Source of the DNA: Candidatus Gastranaerophilales bacterium
GTDB lineage: Bacteria; Cyanobacteriota; Vampirovibrionia; Gastranaerophilales; Gastranaerophilaceae
DNA length: 15,437 nt
Reading direction: 5' to 3'
NCBI GenBank assembly: GCA_003150395.1
Contig: QAMI01000019.1
Span: 51,153-66,589 of the forward strand
Below the pieces are notes generated by a model that saw only the letters and a program-made list of their open reading frames with translations, ran no database searches and was not told the DNA's origin. The translations under genes and the position numbers were made by a program. This document shows, one piece after another, positions 1-6,041 of the stretch (positions within the stretch are counted from its first letter, which is position 1; the number at the start of each line of letters is the position of its first letter).

Positions 1-62
1 GTAGTTTGCGGGAGATTTAAAGTATCTTTTAATTCAACTTTTGTACTTTCACTCATCTTCAT
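1..62 (-). CDS. ileS: Isoleucine--tRNA ligase, N-terminal fragment (runs off left edge)
   Basis: Only the first 20 codons are inside the window. The translation contains KDTLNLPQT, which corresponds to the conserved N-terminal signature of bacterial IleRS (E. coli has a closely similar YKSTLNLPET just after its start). The enzyme charges tRNA-Ile with isoleucine in the cytoplasm. The ATG at 62-60 overlaps the TAA of the upstream symporter gene by one base (TAATG), so the two genes are probably cotranscribed and translationally coupled. An AAGGA ribosome binding site lies about four bases before this ATG; a second in-frame ATG at 56-54 is an alternative start. The call rests on a short stretch, but the motif is specific and its position right after the start is correct for the family. 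Confidence 0.75.
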   Translation of the reverse strand, partial: MKMSESTKVELKDTLNLPQT

Positions 63-1384
63 TATCCTTCTTTTATTTCTATATTGTGTTCATGTTCTTT
101 TCTAAATTTTGCGATATCCGCTCCAATACTTTCTTCTTTGGAAATACGGACAAATTCATTCATCTTATTATAATCAAAAACTTTTTCCCATCTTGCAATC
201 ACAACAGTTGCAACACAGTTTCCGACAAGGTTTACGGTTGTTCTTCCCATATCAAGAATTTGGTCAATTCCCAACAGAATAGCAACACCCAAAATCGGTA
301 TATTAAAGCTTGCCAGCGTACCTGCAAGGACAATCAGCGAAACTCTCGGAACCCCGGCAACACCTTTGCTTGTCAGCATTAATGCTAACATTATAACAAC
401 CTGTTGATTGAGGTCAAGATGAATTCCAACGATTTGCGAGGAAAACAAAACCGCCATTGCAAGATATAAAGTGCTTCCGTCAAGGTTAAAGGTATATCCG
501 GTCGGCATTACAAAACCAACTATATTTTTCGGTACGCCAAAACGCTCCATAATCTCCATTGCTTTTGGAAAAGCAGCTTCGGAGCTTGCAGTTGTAAATG
601 CCAAAAGTGCCGGCTCCTGTAAGGCTCTTAAAAGATTTCTAAAGGAGATTTTTACTATTTTACAGACAATAATCAAAACAAGCATCACAAAAACCGCAAG
701 AGCAACATACAACGCTCCGATAACTTTTGCGTAATTTTTCAAAATGCCCAAACCATTAGCACCGATTGTCGAAGCTATCGCACCAAAAATCCCGAGCGGC
801 GCAAAATACATAACATATTCAGTAAATTTAAACATTATTTGCGATACTGAATTAAGGATATCTAAAACCGGTTGTGCTTTCTTACCAACAGCACAGATTG
901 CTAACGCAAAGAAAATAGAAAATACAACAATTTGAAGTAAATTTCCTTTTGCCATCGCATCAATAATACTTGTCGGGAAAATATCTGTAACCATTGCTCC
1001 TATTGAAGTATGAGCATGGGTTGCAGCCATCAAACCTGCCTCTTGCATCTGAACAGCATGAGCTGACGTTCCTGAGACAAAACCGACGCCAGGCTGGAAA
1101 ATATTCCCCATCGTAAGTCCGATTATAAGTGCCAGAGTTGTTACAATTTCAAAATAAATAATTGTTTTAAGCCCGATTTTGCCAAGACTTTTAGCATCTC
1201 CGTGACCTGCAATTCCAACTACAAGCGTTGCAAAAAGCAGGGGTGCTATAATCATTTTTACCATTCTCAAAAAGATTTCTGCAAACGGTCTCATTTTTAC
1301 GGCAAAATCAGGTGCAAAATGTCCGACAATTACACCTAAAAATAATGCTATAAATATCAGGGCTGTAAGTTTAGAGTGTTTCAA
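62..1384 (-). CDS. Dicarboxylate/amino acid:cation symporter (DAACS family, DctA/GltP-like)
   Basis: A 440-residue inner-membrane transporter of the sodium- or proton-coupled glutamate/C4-dicarboxylate symporter family, about the usual length. The N-terminal half is a series of hydrophobic helices. The C-terminal half carries the transport core: the serine-rich first re-entrant hairpin (TTASSEAAFP, residues 264-273), the helix-7 signature PTGYTFNLDGS (294-304; DctA has PTGYSFNLDG), the second hairpin TSKGVAGVP (338-346), and helix 8 with DMGRTTVNLVGN (378-389), whose Asp/Arg/Asn residues bind substrate and cation in known members. Motif 7 looks closer to DctA than to the GltP NMDGT form, so C4-dicarboxylate uptake is a reasonable guess, but substrate cannot be fixed from sequence. 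The start is TTG (1384-1382), supported by GAGGTG seven bases upstream; no better ATG exists nearby. It overlaps ileS by one base. Confidence 0.9.
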   Translation of the reverse strand: MKHSKLTALIFIALFLGVIVGHFAPDFAVKMRPFAEIFLRMVKMIIAPLLFATLVVGIAGHGDAKSLGKIGLKTIIYFEIVTTLALIIGLTMGNIFQPGVGFVSGTSAHAVQMQEAGLMAATHAHTSIGAMVTDIFPTSIIDAMAKGNLLQIVVFSIFFALAICAVGKKAQPVLDILNSVSQIMFKFTEYVMYFAPLGIFGAIASTIGANGLGILKNYAKVIGALYVALAVFVMLVLIIVCKIVKISFRNLLRALQEPALLAFTTASSEAAFPKAMEIMERFGVPKNIVGFVMPTGYTFNLDGSTLYLAMAVLFSSQIVGIHLDLNQQVVIMLALMLTSKGVAGVPRVSLIVLAGTLASFNIPILGVAILLGIDQILDMGRTTVNLVGNCVATVVIARWEKVFDYNKMNEFVRISKEESIGADIAKFRKEHEHNIEIKEG

Positions 1385-1403
1385 AAATTTTCACCTCAAG
1401 CGT

Positions 1404-1414
1404 ATTATATTATA
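1404..1414 (-). promoter_or_regulatory. Candidate -10 elements for the symporter-ileS unit
   Basis: On the minus strand two overlapping perfect TATAAT hexamers lie at 1414-1409 and 1409-1404, 20 to 30 bases before the TTG start. I see no good -35 hexamer at the right distance, so this is only a plausible promoter in an AT-rich divergent intergenic region (1385-1613). Confidence 0.3.
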
Positions 1415-1482
1415 AACATGAAAATCATAAAATTTTTAGAAAACATTTTGTTACAAAAGCGCAAATAATTTAAAAGTCCATG

Positions 1483-1511
1483 TTGCATGCTGTTTTAAAT
1501 TGATGTAGAAT
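1483..1511 (+). promoter_or_regulatory. nrdJ: Candidate sigma-70-type promoter for nrdJ
   Basis: TTGCAT at 1483-1488, a 17-base spacer, then TAGAAT at 1506-1511 (five of six matches to TATAAT, immediately preceded by TG). Predicted transcription start is near 1518, giving a leader of roughly 95 bases. The leader looks too short for a cobalamin riboswitch and I see no NrdR-box-like palindrome. Confidence 0.4.
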
Positions 1512-1613
1512 TAGAGAATAAACCATGCTTTAAAGATTTTTTATTTTATGGGGATGATTAACACTTATTTTTCTAATAAGAAGACTTGAATTATTTTATA
1601 AATGGAGGTTAGT

Positions 1614-3611
1614 GTGAACTTAGTGGAAGAAAAATTGAACTTATCCGAAAACGCAATCAAGGTGCTTGAAAGAAGATACCTGAAAAGAGATAAAGACGGA
1701 AATTGTACAGAAAAACCGTCAGATATGTTCAAACGCGTATCATTAGCAATCGCAGAAGGTGATTTGAAATTCGGCAAATCTCAGGAAGATGTCGAAAAAC
1801 TTGCTCAGAAATTTTATGAAACAATTACAAACTGTTATTTTATGCCGAATTCTCCAACCTTGATGAACGCAGGCAGAGAACTCGGACAACTCGCAGCTTG
1901 CTTTGTTCTGCCTGTTGAAGACAGCCTTGAAGGAATTTTCGAAACCGTTAAAAATACCGCGCTTATTCACAAATCAGGCGGCGGTACAGGATTTTCTTTC
2001 TCTAAATTAAGACCTAAAAATAGTGTTGTACGTTCAACAATGGGCGTTTCATCAGGCCCTGTTTCATTTATGGAAGTCTTCAACGCTGCAACAGAAGCTG
2101 TTAAACAAGGCGGTACCAGACGCGGCGCAAACATGGGGATTTTAAGAGTTGACCACCCAGATATTTTGGATTTCATCAACTGCAAATCTGATAACAATAA
2201 ATTAAACAACTTTAACATTTCGGTTGCTATCACAGACAAGTTTATGGAAGCTCTTAAAAACGGCACTGATTACGATTTGGTTAACCCGCAAAATAATCAG
2301 GTTGTCGCAAGAATGGATGCTAAAAAAGTTTTCGATTTAATCGTTGACGGCGCCTGGAGAAACGGCGAACCCGGAATTATCTTCATAGACAAAATGAACG
2401 CTGACAATCCAACACCTTTAGTCGGTCAAATTGAATCAACAAACCCTTGCGGTGAAGTTCCGCTTCTTTCATACGAAGCCTGCAACCTCGGCTCAATCAA
2501 TCTTGGCAGAATGGTTGTTGAAAGTGCAAACGGACCGATTATTGATTGGAAACTGCTTGCTGAAACAACAAGAACTGCAATAAGATTTTTGGATAACGTA
2601 ATCGCTGTTAACAATTATCCGCTTCCGCAGATTTCCGAAATGGTTCAAAACAACAGAAAAATCGGACTCGGTGTGATGGGCTGGGCTGATATGCTTATGA
2701 AAATGAGGCTTTCATACAGTTCGGAAGAAGGCACAAAACTCGCTTCTCAGGTTATGGAATTTATCGATTACGAATCAAAATGTGAATCAATTGAGCTTTC
2801 AAAAGAAAGAGGCAGATTTAACAACTTCAAAGGCAGCATTTACGATGGCAAAAACTTCCTTTACAACAAATACAAAGGAAAATCTGCAGGCAAAGTTTCT
2901 GACGAACAATGGAAAGAACTTGATGCACAAATCGAAAAATACGGCATTCGCAACGCAACAACAACCTGCATTGCTCCGACCGGAACAATTTCAATGATTG
3001 CAGGCGCTTCAGGAGGTGTTGAACCTTTATTCGGACTTGTATTCTCAAGACTGATTATGGACGGAACTGAAATGCTTGAAATTAACCCTATTTTCAAGGA
3101 TTACGCAGTAAAACACGGTTTCTATTCAGAAAATTTGATGAAAGAAATCGCAAAAACCGGCTCTGTTGCACACGTTGACAAAGTTCCAGCTGACGCTAAA
3201 AAGATTTTTGTAACAGCTCACGATGTTTCGCCTTACTGGCACGTTAAAATGCAGGCTGCATTCCAACTTCATACAGATAACGCTGTTTCAAAAACTGTTA
3301 ACTTTGAAGAACACGCAACCCGCGCTGATATTGAAGAAGCTTATATTTTGGCTTACGAAAACAATCTTAAAGGAATTACCGTATACCGAAACAACAGCCG
3401 CCAGTTCCAGCCTATGAATCTGGATTCTAAAAAATCAGAAGCTCAGATTGAAGCTGAAAAATCAATGAAAACAGTTTCTGAACCCGTTAAAGAAGAATAC
3501 AATCCCACAGGCGAAATTAAGACTGTGAAATGCCCTGAATGCGGGAATGAAATTCAAATGGCCGAAGGCTGCTTCATCTGCCTCAAATGCGGTTATTCCG
3601 GCTGTTCATAG
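1614..3611 (+). CDS. nrdJ: Adenosylcobalamin-dependent (class II) ribonucleotide reductase, NrdJ
   Basis: Reduces ribonucleotides to deoxyribonucleotides in the cytoplasm using a B12-derived thiyl radical. Counting from this start (665 residues), Cys96 (in AACFVLPV) and Cys290 (in EACNLGSINL) are the expected redox pair; Asn277, Cys279 and Glu281 in NPCGE form the radical active site. KSGGGTG, PTGTISMIAG and GGVEP are further family motifs. The C-terminus has six cysteines (CPEC, then CFICLKC and a final GC), a zinc-ribbon/thiol-relay tail typical of NrdJ. There is no N-terminal ATP-cone, so overall dATP shut-off is probably absent. I chose GTG at 1614: GGAGG (1604-1608) sits five bases upstream, whereas the earlier in-frame ATG at 1602 has no ribosome binding site and overlaps that sequence. 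It is monocistronic, divergent from the symporter. Oxygen is neither required nor harmful to this class, which suits variable habitats. Confidence 0.95.
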   Translation: MNLVEEKLNLSENAIKVLERRYLKRDKDGNCTEKPSDMFKRVSLAIAEGDLKFGKSQEDVEKLAQKFYETITNCYFMPNSPTLMNAGRELGQLAACFVLPVEDSLEGIFETVKNTALIHKSGGGTGFSFSKLRPKNSVVRSTMGVSSGPVSFMEVFNAATEAVKQGGTRRGANMGILRVDHPDILDFINCKSDNNKLNNFNISVAITDKFMEALKNGTDYDLVNPQNNQVVARMDAKKVFDLIVDGAWRNGEPGIIFIDKMNADNPTPLVGQIESTNPCGEVPLLSYEACNLGSINLGRMVVESANGPIIDWKLLAETTRTAIRFLDNVIAVNNYPLPQISEMVQNNRKIGLGVMGWADMLMKMRLSYSSEEGTKLASQVMEFIDYESKCESIELSKERGRFNNFKGSIYDGKNFLYNKYKGKSAGKVSDEQWKELDAQIEKYGIRNATTTCIAPTGTISMIAGASGGVEPLFGLVFSRLIMDGTEMLEINPIFKDYAVKHGFYSENLMKEIAKTGSVAHVDKVPADAKKIFVTAHDVSPYWHVKMQAAFQLHTDNAVSKTVNFEEHATRADIEEAYILAYENNLKGITVYRNNSRQFQPMNLDSKKSEAQIEAEKSMKTVSEPVKEEYNPTGEIKTVKCPECGNEIQMAEGCFICLKCGYSGCS

Positions 3612-3720
3612 TGGACGAAGTCCACTCTTACGTATTGGAGCTGGCATACAAGTTGCGCTGTTGTAAGAATTAGGACTGCAAGTCCAGAATTAGGACTATG
3701 CGCTAAGTTAGGACAATGTC
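3611..3720. repeat. Cluster of GGAC/GTCC mini-hairpins and tandem TTAGGAC repeats
   Basis: GTGGAC-GAA-GTCCAC (3611-3625) begins on the last base of the nrdJ stop codon. AGAATTAGGACT occurs identically at 3666-3677 and 3686-3697, exactly 20 bases apart, and a diverged third TTAGGAC is at 3708-3714. Between the first two copies GGACT-GCA-AGTCC (3673-3685) forms another hairpin, and GGAC-AAT-GTC (3711-3720) a third. The function is unknown; it resembles a dispersed intergenic element. Confidence 0.55.
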
Positions 3721-3738
3721 TTATGACGATTATCGTGA

Positions 3739-3777
3739 CTTGCCCTCGCCCCTTGAGGGGAGAGGGCAGGTTTTATT
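3739..3777 (+). terminator. GC-rich hairpin with T-rich tail, probable nrdJ terminator
   Basis: The left arm (3739-3753) pairs with the right arm (3756-3770) with one G-A mismatch and one wobble, leaving a TG loop; the core is GCCCTC/GAGGGC plus CCCCT/AGGGG. It is followed by TTTTATT. It lies 128 bases after nrdJ. The sequence style is that of a dispersed GC-rich intergenic hairpin, so it may be a mobile or repeated element doubling as a terminator. Confidence 0.5.
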
Positions 3778-3903
3778 AGTGGTGGACGAGGTCAATGCAA
3801 TGCCAATCTACTTATATTTACCCAAATAATAACTGAAAATAATTTTTGTAAACTTTACTTAACACTGGCTAAAAAATTAGCAATAAAATCTTAACTTTAT
3901 ACT

Positions 3904-3909
3904 TATAAT
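3904..3909 (+). promoter_or_regulatory. Candidate -10 box for the 174-residue protein gene
   Basis: A perfect TATAAT 34 bases before the ATG; predicted transcription start near 3916. No convincing -35 hexamer at 16-18 bases upstream. Confidence 0.3.
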
Positions 3910-3943
3910 AAATAATGAAGTGTAAGTAGAAAGGTTTTGTTAT

Positions 3944-4468
3944 ATGAAAACAGAAATGGTAAATGCGTTGAATTCGTCAATTATTGGCGGGAATTTAGTT
4001 CAAATGGACAATAAAAACCGCTATCATGTTACTGACAAAAATGGAAAAAGAAAAGTACTTTCTCAAGACCAGTTCAAACGTAATCTTGAAAACAATTACG
4101 ATAAAATCCAAACAGGCCAGGAGTTTACCTTCAAAAAATCAATGTCGCCAACGAAAAAAACTATTTTAACGTTAGCAGGAATTGGTGCAGCCATTGCCGC
4201 TGTCATTTATCGTAAAGATATTTTGAAAATCTTTAATAAATCAAAAATAAAAGAAAAATTAGACGACGTAGCCTCAAGCCCGAGCGGTCAAAAAGTTCAA
4301 AAAGCAATAGAAGAACAAATAACCGTCATAAAAGAAGCTGTTAAAAATCCGGAACAAACCGGCGCAAAAATAGGCGATAAGGCTAAAAACATAACCTACG
4401 CTGTTACAACAAAAGCCCTAAAAGCCTGGCAGAATGTTTCAGACTTCTTAAAAGGTTTTAAAAAATAA
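3944..4468 (+). CDS. Hypothetical single-pass membrane protein, 174 residues
   Basis: I do not recognise the family. Residues 1-70 are polar and rich in Asn, Lys and Gln; one hydrophobic segment (about 73-89, TILTLAGIGAAIAAVIY) is followed by a positive charge cluster, and residues 95-174 are lysine-rich with predicted amphipathic helices (for example KVQKAIEEQITVIKEAVK). The small-residue transmembrane segment followed by charged helices loosely recalls YtxH-type envelope proteins, but this is only a resemblance. The positive-inside rule would put the C-terminal part in the cytoplasm. The ATG has AGAAAGG nine bases upstream. It is monocistronic: its own -10 box upstream and a strong terminator downstream (4493-4520). 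Coding use looks like its neighbours, so it is probably a real gene. Confidence 0.75.
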   Translation: MKTEMVNALNSSIIGGNLVQMDNKNRYHVTDKNGKRKVLSQDQFKRNLENNYDKIQTGQEFTFKKSMSPTKKTILTLAGIGAAIAAVIYRKDILKIFNKSKIKEKLDDVASSPSGQKVQKAIEEQITVIKEAVKNPEQTGAKIGDKAKNITYAVTTKALKAWQNVSDFLKGFKK

Positions 4469-4492
4469 ATTAAATATCAATATATAAGTTAT

Positions 4493-4520
4493 CGGCGTAT
4501 TCATTGAATACGCCGTTTTT
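4493..4520 (+). terminator. Strong intrinsic terminator
   Basis: A perfect 10-bp stem CGGCGTATTC/GAATACGCCG with a 3-base loop (ATT), followed directly by TTTTT. It ends the transcript of the 174-residue protein gene and insulates it from uppS. Confidence 0.9.
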
Positions 4521-4538
4521 ATATAACAAAACCGCAGC

Positions 4539-4567
4539 TTTACATCTCAACCGGTTTTGTATATAAT
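4539..4567 (+). promoter_or_regulatory. uppS: Near-consensus promoter for uppS-rdgB
   Basis: TTTACA (4539-4544), 17-base spacer, TATAAT (4562-4567). Predicted start of transcription near 4574, just ahead of AAAGG (4576-4580), giving a leader of only about 16 bases. The -35 box lies between the arms of an inverted repeat CAAAACCG (4527-4534) / CGGTTTTG (4552-4559), which could be an operator. Confidence 0.7.
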
Positions 4568-4589
4568 AAACAGGCAAAGGAATAATAAA

Positions 4590-5330
4590 ATGCCTCTATT
4601 ACAAGCCGAAAAAGAAATTCAAGAGATAGTAAAACAAACCGGATTACAACATATTGCAATTATTATGGATGGCAACCGCCGCTGGGCAAAGGAACGAAAT
4701 CTTCCATCCGCGTTCGGTCACAAAAAAGGTGTTGACGCTCTTAAAGCCGCAATGAGAGCCTGCGACGATTTCGGCGTAAAATATCTGACAGTTTACGCAT
4801 TTTCAACAGAAAACTGGAACAGAAATCCTGAGGAAGTTGCGTTTCTTATGGATTTGCTCGGCGTAACTTTACAAAACGAACTAAAAGAAATGCACGAAAA
4901 TAATGTTGTAATTTCTTTTATCGGCGACACAACTAAATTGAGTGAAAAACTTCAAAAAATATTAAAAAATGCAGTTGACAAAACAAAAAACAATACCGGC
5001 GTAAACCTTCAAATCGCCTTTAATTACGGAGCACGCGACGAAATCACACATGCGGTTAAAAATATTTGTAAAAAAGTTCAAACTGGCGAAATTTCACTTG
5101 ATGAAATTACAGAAGAAACTATTTCACAAAATATTTACACAAAAAACATTCCGGATCCTGATTTGTTAATAAGAACCGGCGGTGAAATGAGAGTTTCAAA
5201 CTATCTATTGTGGCAGATTGCATACTCTGAAATACTGGTTACCAAAAGATACTGGCCGGAATTTGACAAAAAGTCGCTTGCAGAGGCGATTTTGGAGTTT
5301 CACAGCCGCCAGAGACGCTACGGAAAATAA
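4590..5330 (+). CDS. uppS: Isoprenyl transferase (undecaprenyl diphosphate synthase)
   Basis: Cis-prenyltransferase that extends farnesyl diphosphate with isopentenyl diphosphate to make the C55 lipid carrier for peptidoglycan and surface polysaccharides. The 246-residue length is typical. Region I is IMDGNRRWAKERN (25-37) with catalytic Asp27; GHKKG (43-47), FSTENWNR (71-78), NYGARDEI (145-152) and PDPDLLIRTGGEMRVSN (188-204) follow in family order, with the diphosphate-binding Arg195 and Arg201 and the magnesium-binding Glu in AYSEI (214). The start at 4590 has AAAGG nine bases upstream and places region I at the correct distance from the N-terminus; an upstream in-frame TTG (4557) lies inside the promoter and is not the start. 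It is first gene of a pair with rdgB, 16 bases apart. Confidence 0.96.
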   Translation: MPLLQAEKEIQEIVKQTGLQHIAIIMDGNRRWAKERNLPSAFGHKKGVDALKAAMRACDDFGVKYLTVYAFSTENWNRNPEEVAFLMDLLGVTLQNELKEMHENNVVISFIGDTTKLSEKLQKILKNAVDKTKNNTGVNLQIAFNYGARDEITHAVKNICKKVQTGEISLDEITEETISQNIYTKNIPDPDLLIRTGGEMRVSNYLLWQIAYSEILVTKRYWPEFDKKSLAEAILEFHSRQRRYGK

Positions 5331-5346
5331 ACAGAAAGTAAAGTTT

Positions 5347-5943
5347 ATGAAAATAATAATTGCAACACAAAACCCGCATAAAGTTGAAGAAATAAAAGAG
5401 ATTGCAAAACTTTTCAAATTTACAGGAGCGGAGTTTTTACCCATAGATAAATCTTTGGACTTTAACCCGGTTGAAAACGGAGTGACATTTGAGGAAAACT
5501 CTTATATTAAAGCAAAAGAAGCTAACCGGCTGACAGGTGAATTCACGCTTGCGGATGATTCCGGACTTTGCGTTAATGCGCTTGATGGTGCTCCGGGAAT
5601 TCATTCTGCACGATATGCCCAAACTCCGGAAAAACGTATTGAGAAATTATTGGAAGCCTTAAAGAATTCAAATGACCGCAGCGCTAAATTTGTGTGCTCA
5701 ATGACTTTAATTAACCCCAAAGGCGAACCCATTTTTACCTCACGCGGCGAATGTCTTGGGAAGATTGCTTTTACGCGCTCCGGCGCCAACGGATTTGGAT
5801 ACGACCCCGTTTTTGTTGTTGAAGGCACTCAAAAAACAATGGCCGAAATGACAGAAGACGAAAAAAATACCATTTCACACCGCAGTCTGGCTCTTCAAAA
5901 AGTTTTTGATTATCTTAAAAACTGTCCGGAAGGGCGATATTAA
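5347..5943 (+). CDS. rdgB: dITP/XTP pyrophosphatase (RdgB/HAM1 family)
   Basis: Hydrolyses non-canonical purine triphosphates (dITP, ITP, XTP) to monophosphates plus pyrophosphate, keeping deaminated bases out of DNA and RNA. The 198-residue protein has the whole family pattern: ATQNPHKVEEI at the N-terminus (6-16) for nucleotide phosphate binding, TFEENSYIKA (47-56), LADDSGL (68-74) with the catalytic Asp71, GAPGIHSARYA (81-91), GFGYDPVF (149-156) and the base-recognition SHRS (177-180). The ATG at 5347 is the start because the beta-strand MKIIIATQN is the canonical N-terminus; the reading frame is open further upstream inside uppS but that part is not family-like. It has only a weak purine-rich ribosome binding site and follows uppS by 16 bases, so it is probably translated from the same message. 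The next promoter begins five bases after its stop. Confidence 0.96.
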   Translation: MKIIIATQNPHKVEEIKEIAKLFKFTGAEFLPIDKSLDFNPVENGVTFEENSYIKAKEANRLTGEFTLADDSGLCVNALDGAPGIHSARYAQTPEKRIEKLLEALKNSNDRSAKFVCSMTLINPKGEPIFTSRGECLGKIAFTRSGANGFGYDPVFVVEGTQKTMAEMTEDEKNTISHRSLALQKVFDYLKNCPEGRY

Positions 5944-5947
5944 ATTA

Positions 5948-5975
5948 TTGATTTTTTAAATGTCTCAGGTATAAT
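5948..5975 (+). promoter_or_regulatory. Promoter of the RND efflux operon
   Basis: TTGATT (5948-5953), 16-base spacer, perfect TATAAT (5970-5975). Predicted transcription start about 5982, which falls in the palindrome described next. The leader to the first start codon is about 60 bases. Confidence 0.6.
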
Positions 5976-5980
5976 TAAAT

Positions 5981-5996
5981 TGTTGCAAATGCAACA
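5981..5996. promoter_or_regulatory. Operator-like palindrome at the efflux operon start site
   Basis: TGTTGCA-AA-TGCAACA: perfect 7-bp arms around a 2-base centre, placed five bases after the -10 box and over the predicted transcription start. This is where repressors of efflux operons (TetR or MarR families) commonly bind. It lacks a T tract, so a terminator is less likely. No regulator gene is adjacent. Confidence 0.5.
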
Positions 5997-6041
5997 CAAT
6001 TAAATACACTAAAAAATATATTAGCAGATTAGGGAGAGCCA

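Larger units (their letters stand above)
3612..3943. other. Non-coding stretch with small hairpins and short repeats
   Basis: 332 bases without a credible gene. From left to right: three short GGAC/GTCC hairpins, a 20-base-spaced repeat of a TTAGGAC-containing unit, a long GC-rich hairpin (3739-3770), and AT-rich sequence with a perfect GCTAA-AAAA-TTAGC dyad (3868-3881) and a TATAAT box (3904-3909) that probably serves the next gene. The left 170 bases are less AT-rich than the right part, which suggests inserted or repeat-derived sequence. Confidence 0.6.

Noticed and set aside
62..1384. Plus-strand open frames of 60-110 codons opposite the symporter gene.
   Set aside because: They mirror the coding pattern of a clear transporter gene, show no motifs and lack ribosome binding sites.
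1518..1613. Possible cobalamin riboswitch or NrdR box in the nrdJ leader.
   Set aside because: The leader is about 95 bases, too short for a cobalamin riboswitch, and I see no conserved B12-box or NrdR-type palindrome.
3611..3720. Short repeats considered as a CRISPR array.
   Set aside because: Units are 12 bases, spacing is 18-20 bases in total, and copies number only two to three; there are no spacers of CRISPR size and no cas genes.
4557..4589. Longer uppS start at TTG 4557.
   Set aside because: It lies within the promoter, upstream of the predicted transcription start, and has no ribosome binding site; ATG 4590 has one.
5981..5996. Palindrome after rdgB read as a transcription terminator.
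   Set aside because: No T tract on either strand and it lies directly after a good -10 box, so an operator is the better reading.
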